The notes: generated by a model from the letters alone, not told the origin. DNA of 34,220 nucleotides from Thermoanaerobaculia bacterium (GCA_028066595.1 JALCBJ010000019.1:14373-48592); one strand, 5' to 3'; shown: positions 1 to 7,932, numbered from the stretch's first letter. Program-made: numbers and translations.

Positions 1-206
1 TGCTCTCCCCAGCATTCGTAGATGTTGGGGCAGCGCGCCTCTGTACACACCGTATGCAGATCCAAGCGATCTACCAGTGCTTTGACTTGGCGATAGCGCT
101 CCGGCGTAGCGATTCGGATCCGTAGCCACTCCGGGCGCCGGGTACGCTTTCCATCAGCCGCTGCGGTGGGCTGTCTTCCATTCCCGATCTGTACCAGCTC
201 CGACAT
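1..206 (-). CDS. lipA: Lipoyl synthase, N-terminal part (cut by window edge)
   Basis: Radical-SAM lipoyl synthase, which inserts two sulfurs into protein-bound octanoyl groups to make lipoyl cofactor in the cytoplasm. Only the first 68 codons are in the window. They read MSELVQIGNG... then a RRPEWLRIRIATPERYRQVK segment and HTVCTEARCPNIYECWGE. The CX4CX5C triad (C54, C59, C65) that binds the auxiliary 4Fe-4S cluster is the LipA hallmark and is complete. The radical-SAM CX3CX2C motif lies beyond the window edge. The ATG at 204-206 is the obvious start. It lies only 6 nt downstream of the methyltransferase stop on the same strand, so the two are probably co-transcribed. A housekeeping gene at the end of a polysaccharide gene run is unusual but not unique. 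Confidence 0.9.
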   Translation of the reverse strand, partial: MSELVQIGNGRQPTAAADGKRTRRPEWLRIRIATPERYRQVKALVDRLDLHTVCTEARCPNIYECWGE

Positions 207-212
207 GCAGTC

Positions 213-1139
213 CTATCCTATCCGTTGCAGGCGAAAGACCTCCGCCTTTTGGTGATACCCACCTTGGGGTTCTGCCCGGAAGTGGGGGTTTGCCTCGAGG
301 AACTCGCGGAAGGCCAGCTTCTCGCCGTGCTCCTCGTCAGTGGATTCCCAGTCGTCGAAGAGAATCACAGCATCGTCGGCCAACCGCGGTCCGCAGAAGG
401 CCAGCGCATCCCGAGTCGAAGAATAGAGATCGCAGTCGATCATCACCATACTGGCCACGTCGAGCCCGAGCTGTGCCGCCAACGGTTCGTTCAACACCTC
501 GTCGTAGAAGCCCTTGACCAGCTCGATGCGGTCCCAGTCGACGCCCGCGTCGTCGAGAAGTTGCCGGGTGAATTCCAGATCGGATCGAAACTGCCCTTGT
601 GACCAGATCTGATCGAACTCCGCCGAGGCGGGCAGTCCTTCGAACGAATCGAAGCCGAAGAGACGCATTCCGCCGACGTTCAGGGCATCCAAAGCTCGGT
701 CCATGCAGACCAGTGAGTTGCCTTGGTAGACGCCGAACTCCAGGTAATCACCTGCCGGCTCCCTACTCTCAGACCGCGAGATCAGCCAAGTCAGCTGCTC
801 CTCGAAACAAGCCTGCAACCGCTCTCTGGGCTGCCAATCGACCGGAATGCGAAAGCTGTTGATGATCCATTCCTGGATGGCTACCTTGCGCCTTGGCTGC
901 AGAAAGCGACCCACCGCACGGCCGACCCTACGAAACAACCGGCTCTGCAGCCGGGTCGCGGGGCGAACGGTCCCGGAGTCGGCCGGCAGAGCTTCGACCA
1001 TCGGACCGCGCGCGGTTTGCCGGAGAAACCGCACCGCCATGGGCCGGAGCGGCCGGAGGATCCAAGGAACTCTTGGGGAGCGAGAAGACATGGTACGCCT
1101 GATTCGGTTCGGGGGGAGGCGCGGTTCGATCGATCTCAA
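213..1139 (-). CDS. TylF/macrocin O-methyltransferase-like SAM methyltransferase
   Basis: Predicted class I SAM-dependent methyltransferase of the TylF (macrocin O-methyltransferase) family, likely modifying a sugar. The recognisable core begins at GDYLEFGVYQGNSL (SAM-binding loop) and continues with GFDSFEGLP, VKGFYDEVL, MIDCDLYSSTRDAL (acidic metal-binding region of the family) and ILFDDWEST near the C-terminus. The first about 80 residues are Arg-rich and not conserved-looking. The frame opens with a TTG at 1137-1139 that overlaps the upstream glycosyltransferase stop (TTGA). An ATG at 1089-1091 giving 292 aa is an equally good or better start, and neither has a clear Shine-Dalgarno. It sits between a GT4 glycosyltransferase and lipA on one strand, so a role in decorating the polysaccharide made by the cluster is inferred. 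The substrate is unknown. Confidence 0.8.
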   Translation of the reverse strand: MRSIEPRLPPNRIRRTMSSRSPRVPWILRPLRPMAVRFLRQTARGPMVEALPADSGTVRPATRLQSRLFRRVGRAVGRFLQPRRKVAIQEWIINSFRIPVDWQPRERLQACFEEQLTWLISRSESREPAGDYLEFGVYQGNSLVCMDRALDALNVGGMRLFGFDSFEGLPASAEFDQIWSQGQFRSDLEFTRQLLDDAGVDWDRIELVKGFYDEVLNEPLAAQLGLDVASMVMIDCDLYSSTRDALAFCGPRLADDAVILFDDWESTDEEHGEKLAFREFLEANPHFRAEPQGGYHQKAEVFRLQRIG

Positions 1140-2374
1140 ACGTAACGGGCACGATGCTCTACAGCGAGCCCGTACGCCTCACGATAGCGTCCTGCAACGC
1201 AGTCCCAGGATAGCTCCGCCACCGCTTTCTCGCGACCTGCCTGCCCCATCCTGTCAGCGGATCCCAGGTCCGACAGGAGGTCGATCAGCGCTGCGATCAG
1301 CTGCTCCGCGTCGCCTTCCGGTACCAGTCGGCCGTTCTTCCCTTCCTCGACAGCCAGCGGGATGCCCGAAATCGAAGTGGCCACGACCGGGAGGCCGCTG
1401 GCCATGCCTTCCAAGATGACATTGGGCAGGCCGTCCACATTTCCTTTGGGGTCGTGGACGGCGGGCAGACAGAAGATATCGGCAGCGCGGTAGAGATCGG
1501 GCAAGGTGTCGCGGTACACGACACCAGGGAAATGCACGCGGTCCCGGTGGCTGGCGGCGCGTCGCTGAAACTCCTCCAGGCGGTCGCCTGCGCCCGCCAG
1601 CACCAGATGGACCGTCTCGTCCGCCGCCATCAGCTGATCGAGGCCGTCCAGCAACACCTGATACCCCTTCTTCGTCGCCATGCGGCCCACCGACACGATC
1701 ATCGGAGCATCCTCTGGCACACCCAGCTTCTGACGCCAGATGTTTCTTCGCGACGGATCCGGCGAGAAGAGTGCCGAGTCGATGCCGTAGGGGATCACTT
1801 GCGACCGGTCCGCCGGGAATCCAAGAGCGCAAACCCGCTCTACCAACTCGGGCGAGCAGCCTGTGATCGCACCCAGCCGGCCGAGGGCGTGCCGGGCCAG
1901 CGGGCGAAAGGCAGCCTTCTCGGCCATGAAGACGTCGCTGCCGTGAATGCCGCCGGCCACCGCGACACGATCGGAGAATCGAGAAACCACCAACCCATTG
2001 GGGACCACCCAATGGCCCTGGAGTAGGTCGTAGGAGCGCCCCTGGCGCTGCGCCAATCGCAACTCGCTACCGACGGCTCGACGAGCTCCCAGCAGGTAGA
2101 GCGGTGCCGACAAGAGTGCACCGCCCTTCATGGTTTCGTCCTTCTGAAGGCTGCGGCTGTAGCCGAGAAGCTCGAGCCGCTCCGGGGCATAGCGGAAGCT
2201 TTTCACTGTCACGCCATCGTCGTCCCAGGCCGCCGCAACGTCCCGCGCGTGGGGCACGATCACCGTGACCTCGTCCCCCGTGCGTACCAGACCGCGGGCC
2301 AACTCGCGGATGAACGGACCGGCCGGATCCCCGTCGAAACGGGGATAGGTCTGAGTCAGGAACAGGATCCGCAT
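1136..2374 (-). CDS. Glycosyltransferase family 4 (GT-B fold)
   Basis: Retaining GT4-family glycosyltransferase that transfers a sugar from a nucleotide donor, presumably at the cytoplasmic membrane during surface-glycan assembly. The N-terminus MRILFLTQTYPRFDGDPAGP with FIRELARGLVRTGDEVTVI is the acceptor-side Rossmann fold. The C-terminal half has the donor-site start VGRMATKKGYQVLLDGL and the E-x7-E type signature in NVILEGMASGLPVVAT followed by GIPLAVEEGKNG. Its 412 aa are normal for the family. The ATG at 2372-2374 starts 19 nt after the GT2 gene stop on the same strand, and its stop overlaps the next frame. Operonic organisation with the GT2 and methyltransferase genes is clear. Donor and acceptor cannot be read from the sequence. 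Confidence 0.88.
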   Translation of the reverse strand: MRILFLTQTYPRFDGDPAGPFIRELARGLVRTGDEVTVIVPHARDVAAAWDDDGVTVKSFRYAPERLELLGYSRSLQKDETMKGGALLSAPLYLLGARRAVGSELRLAQRQGRSYDLLQGHWVVPNGLVVSRFSDRVAVAGGIHGSDVFMAEKAAFRPLARHALGRLGAITGCSPELVERVCALGFPADRSQVIPYGIDSALFSPDPSRRNIWRQKLGVPEDAPMIVSVGRMATKKGYQVLLDGLDQLMAADETVHLVLAGAGDRLEEFQRRAASHRDRVHFPGVVYRDTLPDLYRAADIFCLPAVHDPKGNVDGLPNVILEGMASGLPVVATSISGIPLAVEEGKNGRLVPEGDAEQLIAALIDLLSDLGSADRMGQAGREKAVAELSWDCVAGRYREAYGLAVEHRARYV

Positions 2375-2393
2375 CCGTGCTGACGTTCGGCCG

Positions 2394-3374
2394 CTACAGC
2401 AGCGTCTGCCGTACCGAGTAGGAGTCGGCGCGACGGAAGTTCTTGAACGTGATCATCTCGCCGATCAATCCGGTGGTCAGAACCTGGAACCCGAGTAGCA
2501 TCAGCAAGATGCCCAGCAGTAGCAGCGGCCGGTTCGAAAGCGGCTGACCGAGAAACCAGATTATCGCCAGGTATGCGTTGATCAACAGGCCGAACGACAA
2601 GAAGAGCAGTCCGACGAAACCGAAGAGGTGAAGCGGACGTCGCGTGTACTTGGTGATGAACAGGACCGTGATCAGGTCGAGCAGCCCCTTGTAGAAGCGG
2701 TCCCAACCGTACTTGCTGCGACCATGCCGCCGACGTTCATGGCGCACCGCCAACTCGCCGACACGAAACCCGCGGCGGCTCGCTAGAACCGGGATGTACC
2801 GGTGCAACTCACCATAGATAGCCACGTCTTCGATGGCTTCGCGTCGGTATGCCTTGAATCCACAGTTGAAGTCGTGGAGGTCCACCTGCGCCAGCTTCCG
2901 CGTGGCCCAGTTGAATAACTTGGACGGCCAACGCTTGGACAAGGGGTCCTTGCGGTCCCGCTTCCATCCCGACACCAAATCCAGATCGCTGTCGTCGAGC
3001 TCGGAGAGGAAATTCGGAATCTCCTCCGGGACGTCCTGCAAGTCTCCGTCCATGGTAATGACGATAGATCCACGGCTGTGCTCGACACCTGCACTGATGG
3101 CAGCTGCCTTGCCGAAGTTCCGCCGAAACTCCACGAGCTTGACACGCGGATCGTGCCGGCGCGCTTCTCGGATCCGATCGGCAGTGCCGTCCCGCGAGCC
3201 GTCGTCGATGAAGACGATTTCGAAGCTGCGATCGTTCTCGTCCAAGACAGCCGAGACGCGGGTTATCAATTCCTCCACCGAGTCGGCTTCGTCCAGCACC
3301 GGTACCAAGACACTGACCTCCGGCGGCGCTTCGGAGCCGGCCGGCGGCGCGTCGGACAAGCGTTCTTCGGACAT
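2394..3374 (-). CDS. Glycosyltransferase family 2, DPM1/ArnC-like, membrane-anchored
   Basis: GT2 enzyme of the polyprenyl-phosphate sugar transferase type (DPM1/ArnC/GtrB relatives), which charge a lipid phosphate carrier with a single sugar at the inner membrane. Visible features are the GT-A start SVLVPVLDEADSVEELI (about 21-37), FIDDGSRDGT (56-64), FRRNFGKAAAISAGVEH, the metal-binding MDGDLQD (108-114) and the FNCGFKAYRREAIE acceptor region. The basic RRHGRSKYG segment precedes two hydrophobic helices (about 240-305) that anchor the C-terminus. Its 326 aa are typical. Start is the ATG at 3372-3374. A GC-rich hairpin lies between this gene and the upstream regulator gene, so it may begin its own transcription unit. 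The sugar is not determinable from sequence. Confidence 0.88.
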   Translation of the reverse strand: MSEERLSDAPPAGSEAPPEVSVLVPVLDEADSVEELITRVSAVLDENDRSFEIVFIDDGSRDGTADRIREARRHDPRVKLVEFRRNFGKAAAISAGVEHSRGSIVITMDGDLQDVPEEIPNFLSELDDSDLDLVSGWKRDRKDPLSKRWPSKLFNWATRKLAQVDLHDFNCGFKAYRREAIEDVAIYGELHRYIPVLASRRGFRVGELAVRHERRRHGRSKYGWDRFYKGLLDLITVLFITKYTRRPLHLFGFVGLLFLSFGLLINAYLAIIWFLGQPLSNRPLLLLGILLMLLGFQVLTTGLIGEMITFKNFRRADSYSVRQTLL

Positions 3375-3432
3375 GAGCTGCGAAGTCTCGGGGATTCTGT
3401 TGTGCTCGGGACGGGATGGCTGCGGCGTGCTG

Positions 3433-3463
3433 GGGCGCGCGATCGAACAGACAGGGCGCGCCC
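3433..3463 (-). terminator. GC-rich hairpin between regulator and GT2 genes
   Basis: Perfect 8-bp inverted repeat GGGCGCGC (3433-3440) and GCGCGCCC (3456-3463) with a 15-nt loop. The right arm extends into a 10-bp palindrome (3454-3463). It lies in the 105-nt gap between the stop of the regulator gene (3480) and the start of the GT2 gene (3374). There is no T-run, so intrinsic termination is only a possibility. An attenuator or mRNA-stability hairpin would look the same. Confidence 0.35.
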
Positions 3464-3479
3464 GCGAGGAGGCCAGAGC

Positions 3480-4406
3480 TTACCTCATGAGATCGAGATA
3501 GCGCTCTTGGGTTTTCGGTGCCGGCTCGACGTCTAGCTCGGTGAGCAGTTCTTGAAGCTTCACGTATTGGCGGCGCACCAGATCGCGCCGTCCGGCACGA
3601 CCGTAGAGCTCCATCACTTCTAGATGTGCCTGCTCTTCGAACGGTTCCTCCATGAGGAGTCGCCGCCACGCATCTAGGGCCAGTTCGTGCCGGCCGAGCT
3701 GGCTCGCCAGCTCGCCGATTCTGCGAAGGGCGGCCAACCAAGCTCGATGTAGCTCGTCCCGAGGCCCCGCCACCCAATCGGCGTCGAAGCCTCGGACCAA
3801 CGGCGCGTGGACGAGACGCCAGGCAGATTCAAGTAGGCGCAACTCGATCGCCGGCTCCTCCGCCTCTTCGGCAGCATGCACCAGACGCCGGAAAACATCC
3901 ACGTCGATCCACCAGCGGATGGCGGGGTCGAGAACGTAGACGCCGTCCCGATGAGCGATGGTAGGAATGTCTCCTTCTTCGGCTCGTGCGTCCGTCGCGA
4001 GGGAACGGCGTGCGTCGCTCACCGTGGGGTGGAAGTTGCGCTGAATTGCGTCGGGCCCTTCACCCCGCCAAAGGGACTCCACCAACTCGTCCTTGGAAGC
4101 ACGGTGCCCGGGCGCCAGCGCCAGGTACACGAGTACCGCCATCGAGCGCCGCAGGCGCCAACTCACTTCGTGACGCTCTCCGTTCGATGCGCGGCGGAAT
4201 ATGACTGGGTGTCCGAAGAGTCGAACCTCGAAGGCGGGACCCGAGGGAACACGAGCGGCGAGAATGTCGGTCTCGCCGCCGTCAGCGCTCAACCGACTCA
4301 GCCGCTCGGCGAGGGACCGGCGAACTGCCTGGCGTACCGATTCACCGGTTTGCCGAGCCAGGCGCCGAGCCAGAGCTTCCAGATCGTCGTCGAGTTCGAG
4401 TGCCAC
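3480..4406 (-). CDS. SARP-like BTAD transcriptional activator with VapB-like N-terminal domain
   Basis: Predicted DNA-binding activator in three parts. Residues 1-40 (MALELDDDLEALARRL..., TGESVRQAVRRSLAERL) match the pattern of Rv0623/PSK-type VapB antitoxins (ribbon-helix-helix: beta strand, then the TGES...AVRRAL helix). Residues about 57-160 form an OmpR/SARP-type winged helix, seen in VLVYLALAPGHRASKDELVE, SLWRG and RNFHPTVSDARRSL. Residues about 166-308 form a bacterial transcriptional activator domain of TPR-like helices, with GRHELALDAWRRLL and ELYGRAGRRDLVRRQY. The GTG at 4404-4406 is the only sensible start, 21 nt after the TonB-receptor stop, so the two are likely co-transcribed and the protein may respond to or control that transporter. 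No VapC toxin is adjacent. Domain identities are firm by eye for BTAD, and good but unsearched for the VapB-like segment. Confidence 0.82.
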   Translation of the reverse strand: MALELDDDLEALARRLARQTGESVRQAVRRSLAERLSRLSADGGETDILAARVPSGPAFEVRLFGHPVIFRRASNGERHEVSWRLRRSMAVLVYLALAPGHRASKDELVESLWRGEGPDAIQRNFHPTVSDARRSLATDARAEEGDIPTIAHRDGVYVLDPAIRWWIDVDVFRRLVHAAEEAEEPAIELRLLESAWRLVHAPLVRGFDADWVAGPRDELHRAWLAALRRIGELASQLGRHELALDAWRRLLMEEPFEEQAHLEVMELYGRAGRRDLVRRQYVKLQELLTELDVEPAPKTQERYLDLMR

Positions 4407-4427
4407 GCGGGTCGGCCATCGCGGCGA

Positions 4428-6566
4428 TCAGAGCAGGTACCGCAGACCCAATTGGGCCTCGAATCCAGGTGCCGGTACGACGGCACCTGGAGCGAAGGCT
4501 CGGGTCTCGTACTCCTCGTCGCCGAGGTTGAAGAGGTTCAGATGCAACTGGAGCCGATCGAAGGTATAAGAAACGGCGGCATCGAAGAGATTGTAGCCGT
4601 CCACCTCGAAGGAATTGTCCGCAGCGATGAACTGATCATCCACCCAGCGAGCACCGAAGCCCAGTTGCAGAGATCCGAAACGCTTCGACAGCCAGAGATT
4701 TGCCAGATTCTCGGGCGCCCAGGGTACTGTGCTGCCCGCTCGGTCGGCGACGAAGAAGTCGGTGGGTCCTGTACCGAATACCACCAGCTCGCGGAACTCC
4801 GTGTACTCAGACTCCGTGTGAGCGAACGCGAATCGCAAATCGAAGTCGTCTCCGAGTGCCGCCAGCAACTCGAGCTCGATCCCTTCCGATCGCAGGGAGC
4901 CGGATTGGGAAGGAAACCCTGTGAAGTCCGGAATCGCCACACGGCTCTTGTCGAGCTCGAACCAAGCCAGGTCAGCCCGAACCTTGCCGCCGAGCCACCC
5001 AAGTTTGACACCGGCTTCCACCTGTTCGCCTTCTTCGGGCTCTAACTGCCCCACCACCAGGGTCGACTGAGGCTCGAAAGACTCGGCGTAGTTGGCATAG
5101 AGGGTAACCGCATCACTTGGAGACACCACTACACCTAGGAGCGGGCTTGCCTGCTCGTCGTCACGTGCCGACGAAGTACCTGACGCGTCCATCTCGATGG
5201 AGTCCCAGCGTGCACCCAACACGACTTGAAACACGTCGTTGAACGAGATGCGATCGAAAAAGAACGGTGCCAACACCTCAGCTGACACGTTTCCGAAGCG
5301 CGACTGCCCGGGAAATGGAAAACCTGGTGCCGTCGCCGTCTCGACCGGTTGGAACACATCGATCTGCGGAAGATTGAAAACGTCGAACCGGAAATCATCG
5401 TCGTGGCGCGCCAACTCGACACCGACCAAGATGTCGTGGGTCACCGAGCCGGTCTCTACCGTCCACGCGAACTCGCTGAGCACGCCGTAGAAATCCTGCT
5501 TGTCGTCCAGGGCCGATTGAGCACGGAAAGCCAGCGCGGTGAATCCCAGGTCGAACGTACCGGTGAAGAGCGTTCCCTCAGACTGCCAGTCGATGGAGTT
5601 GTAGTACGCCTTCGTACGCCATGTGAGCGTATCGGAGATCTCCTCCTCCAGGTTGATCTGGAATCGGATCACTTCCTGCTCCGATCGGTCGAAGGGAGCC
5701 GAATAGGACCGGTCACGGGGCACCGCCGGAATCGATCCGGAAACGATGGGTAGGCCAGAGTCCGGTGTCAACTCGTTGGATACGAACTCGAAGTGCACTC
5801 CCAGGGTCGTCTCGGCATCCTTCCACGCCCAACTGGGATTGATCGCCGCGACATCGAGCTCGTTGTCGTCTCGGAAGTTGTCGGCAGTGCGCCACAGTCC
5901 ATTGAGCCGGAATCCCGAGTGATCGTCGATCTGCCAGTTGGCGTCGACCGTGCCCTCGTAGAGCCCGTGGCTGCCGCCCAACAGACCGAGATGGACGAAG
6001 TCACCCTTCGCTGGACGCTTGCGGACCAAGTTGATGGTGCCGGCCATCGCCCGTCCCCCGTATAGGAACCCACCCGCCCCGCGCAGTACCTCGACCCGAT
6101 CGACGTTGTAGAGGTGCATCATCGTGCTTTCCGGCTCCACCGAGCCGTCGGACAACACGAGGCTCGAGGACAAGCCGTCTAGCCCGCGAACCGTCCATTG
6201 GTCGAACGGTCCGGAACCGGTTTGGACGTTGACGCCGGGCACATTGAGCAGTGCATCGCTCAGCGTCAACGCACCCTGGTCAGAGAGGAGTGTCGGGTCG
6301 ACAGACGACAGCGATACGGGTGTCTTTCGATCGCTCGTCGGAAGCCTCCGCTCGATCCCAGCAAGTGACGGGGGTTTCGGCGCCTCGCCTTCGACTTCGA
6401 CCTCTTCCTCGATCGTCAGTTTCGGCTTGGAGGTGTCGGAGGTTGGACTCTCGTCCTGAGCCGTTGCCGTCGCAGGCCTCAGTGCGGTCGTCAGGAGTAG
6501 AACGGCCGAGAGCACCAGAACGGGCCGAGGGGCCTTGAGGAACTTATATTGGGAAAACCGAGACAT
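4428..6566 (-). CDS. TonB-dependent outer-membrane receptor (siderophore-receptor-like)
   Basis: TonB-dependent active transporter of the outer membrane. I start it at the ATG 6564-6566, 22 codons inside the longest frame. This start is preceded by GAGG at 8-nt spacing and followed directly by a signal peptide (MSRFSQYKFLKAPRP, hydrophobic VLVLSAVLLLTTAL, likely cleavage after ATA at about residue 36). It gives 712 aa. The acidic stretch LTIEEEVEVEGE (50-61) is in TonB-box position. The plug domain spans about 79-190 with LSDALLNVPGVNVQTG, WTVRGLDG, VDRVEVLRGAGGFLYGG and AGTINLVRKRP, the pattern of FhuA/ferric-siderophore receptors. The rest is beta-barrel ending in GLRYLL with aromatic/hydrophobic terminal residues. 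The VDGYNLFDAAVSYTF and LHLNLFNLGDEEYE segments are typical siderophore-receptor C-terminal strands. The ligand is unknown. The BTAD regulator follows at 21 nt. Confidence 0.9.
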   Translation of the reverse strand: MSRFSQYKFLKAPRPVLVLSAVLLLTTALRPATATAQDESPTSDTSKPKLTIEEEVEVEGEAPKPPSLAGIERRLPTSDRKTPVSLSSVDPTLLSDQGALTLSDALLNVPGVNVQTGSGPFDQWTVRGLDGLSSSLVLSDGSVEPESTMMHLYNVDRVEVLRGAGGFLYGGRAMAGTINLVRKRPAKGDFVHLGLLGGSHGLYEGTVDANWQIDDHSGFRLNGLWRTADNFRDDNELDVAAINPSWAWKDAETTLGVHFEFVSNELTPDSGLPIVSGSIPAVPRDRSYSAPFDRSEQEVIRFQINLEEEISDTLTWRTKAYYNSIDWQSEGTLFTGTFDLGFTALAFRAQSALDDKQDFYGVLSEFAWTVETGSVTHDILVGVELARHDDDFRFDVFNLPQIDVFQPVETATAPGFPFPGQSRFGNVSAEVLAPFFFDRISFNDVFQVVLGARWDSIEMDASGTSSARDDEQASPLLGVVVSPSDAVTLYANYAESFEPQSTLVVGQLEPEEGEQVEAGVKLGWLGGKVRADLAWFELDKSRVAIPDFTGFPSQSGSLRSEGIELELLAALGDDFDLRFAFAHTESEYTEFRELVVFGTGPTDFFVADRAGSTVPWAPENLANLWLSKRFGSLQLGFGARWVDDQFIAADNSFEVDGYNLFDAAVSYTFDRLQLHLNLFNLGDEEYETRAFAPGAVVPAPGFEAQLGLRYLL

Positions 6567-6840
6567 GGGGAAAACCTCGCATAGTTGCGGTAGTTGTCGA
6601 GTCTGAGTCGGCAATCTCGATGCAGGGCCCAATACGGTTGGATCGATCCGGAGTTCTCGGACCGATCGGCCGACTCGAGGCCTTTACACGAGGTTGACTT
6701 CAGACTCAGCCATTGATCCGGCGACCGAGCCCGAACGGATGCACCGCGACGGACACTCGGGTGCTACCATGAACTCGGAGTGGGTCATCTGACACCGTGC
6801 CGTTCGTATCCTGTCCTGATCAGCGGTTTGGGGTGATCCT
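6567..6840. promoter_or_regulatory. Divergent intergenic region between TonB receptor and small membrane protein
   Basis: This 274-nt gap separates two divergently transcribed genes and must hold both promoters. The TonB-receptor Shine-Dalgarno (GAGG, complement of 6575-6578) is at its left end and a GGGGTGA element precedes the ATG at 6841. An inverted pair agtctga (6600-6606) and tcagact (6700-6706) could be an operator but is short and may be chance. No convincing -35/-10 pair was found, and no Fur-like 19-bp palindrome was recognised. Confidence 0.35.
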
Positions 6841-7185
6841 ATGTTCAAGACGCTCGCCATCGTGCTCGTGGCTATTTTGCTGCTGGTTGTCTGTCAGACT
6901 CAGATCAAGGGCTTGATCGTCGAAAGGCAGCTACGTCTGTCGATTTCGAGTCTCGAGCTGTCGGCGGGTAGTACCGACCGGTTGCTCGCCTTGGCTTCTC
7001 GTATCCGCCGGGGCTACGTCGAGCAAAGATACACGGAGGTGGAGAGAAACACTCTTCTGGGCCTGCGCGGTGAATTGAAAGAGCTCGTGGAACGAAAGGA
7101 GCGCACTCAGCCAAGAGTGCAGGAAGCAGAGGCACAGCGAATCGCCGGCAAGCTCGAGGCGATCCTGAAACGTCACGGCCTCTGA
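6841..7185 (+). CDS. Small membrane-anchored coiled-coil protein, unknown function
   Basis: Hypothetical protein of 114 aa. One N-terminal hydrophobic segment (about 4-17, TLAIVLVAILLLVV, followed by C18) could be an uncleaved anchor or signal peptide. The remainder is strongly charged and heptad-like (ELKELVERKERTQPRVQEAE, AQRIAGKLEAILKRHGL), suggesting a helical or coiled-coil periplasmic or cytoplasmic domain. The ATG at 6841 has a plausible GGGGTGA Shine-Dalgarno. It is the only plus-strand gene in the left half and is flanked by a divergent TonB receptor and a convergent PilZ gene. I do not recognise a family. The start and codon use look genuine. Confidence 0.65.
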   Translation: MFKTLAIVLVAILLLVVCQTQIKGLIVERQLRLSISSLELSAGSTDRLLALASRIRRGYVEQRYTEVERNTLLGLRGELKELVERKERTQPRVQEAEAQRIAGKLEAILKRHGL

Positions 7186-7239
7186 GCACGGTCGCCGACC
7201 GGGAACGCGATCGGTACACCCGGCAGGATTGGGCGGAGC

Positions 7240-7932
7240 TCAGACGCTCTGTAGGAATGCCTCCAGTCGTCGCTGGGAATCTCCCTCGAAGGCCAGAAAA
7301 CGCATACCGATCCCTGCGACCTGCTCCTTGCCGATCGTCGTGTGGCGCACAACCTCCGCGACACCGCGGAGCGGCCGGGGCTCCTTCCCGAACGAGAACT
7401 CGAAGTCGATCTGTGTGCCCTTTTCGTAGCGTCGATCGGTGCGGATCAACAGGCCGGTGGTGGAGATGTTTTCCGTTTGACAGAGGAGCATGTCGTTCTT
7501 GTCGCCGAGGGTGATCTGAAACCGTGCCATGAAACGCGCGGCCTTGCGCGGAGCCACGTTCAGGACACTCGAAATATTCTCCTGAATCTCCCCTTCGCTC
7601 GCCTCGAGGCCGATCGTACGGTTCGCTCCCCTGCCAACGAACGCTCCGGCCTCGTCGGACCGTTCCGTCGGATGCAGAACGAGTAAAGACGAGCGTTTGC
7701 AAGGGCTGCGGTCTTCTCTGACCCGCTCCAAGAAGGGTGCTAGGTCCATGTCCGGAAGAGGAAAGCGGACCAGCAAGAGCTCGAAGGCGATGCGGGTCAC
7801 CAACTCGACGGCACCGAGGGCGCTCGGGAAGCGGTCGACCTCGAACGACTGCCGCGAGAGGAAGGGAACGAAGCGCTGAAACTCTTCGGCGGAGAGACCG
7901 ACAGCAAGAACGTTACGGCGGCTATTGGGCAT
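7240..7932 (-). CDS. PilZ-domain protein with receiver-like N-terminus
   Basis: Predicted cyclic-di-GMP effector of 230 aa. The C-terminal PilZ domain (about 127-228) has both c-di-GMP-binding signatures: RxxxR (R129-KAA-R133) and (D/N)xSxxG as NISTTG (N155, S157, G160). These are followed by GLLIRTDRRYEKGTQIDFEF and VVRHTTIGKEQVAGIGMRF. The N-terminal 110 residues have the alternating hydrophobic strand/helix rhythm of a receiver domain (NVLAVGLSAEEF, FELLLVRFPLPDMDL, SSLLVLHPTERSDEA). The normal acidic pocket and the phospho-Asp are not evident, so it is probably a non-phosphorylatable pseudo-receiver. It lies 94 nt downstream of a GT4 gene on the same strand, consistent with c-di-GMP control of polysaccharide output, which is inference. 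ATG at 7930-7932 has no strong Shine-Dalgarno. Confidence 0.85.
   Translation of the reverse strand: MPNSRRNVLAVGLSAEEFQRFVPFLSRQSFEVDRFPSALGAVELVTRIAFELLLVRFPLPDMDLAPFLERVREDRSPCKRSSLLVLHPTERSDEAGAFVGRGANRTIGLEASEGEIQENISSVLNVAPRKAARFMARFQITLGDKNDMLLCQTENISTTGLLIRTDRRYEKGTQIDFEFSFGKEPRPLRGVAEVVRHTTIGKEQVAGIGMRFLAFEGDSQRRLEAFLQSV

Noticed and set aside
3454..3463. GGGCGCGCCC palindrome as a protein-binding operator
   Set aside because: Such palindromes arise by chance in GC-rich DNA; it is more simply part of the hairpin at 3433-3463.
3876..5045. 389-codon plus-strand open frame
   Set aside because: It is antisense to the regulator and TonB-receptor genes, which have clear family motifs; the product has no recognisable domain.
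7189..7201. CGGTC-GCC-GACCG hairpin between convergent genes as a terminator
   Set aside because: Only a 5-bp stem with no T-run; too weak to call in GC-rich DNA.
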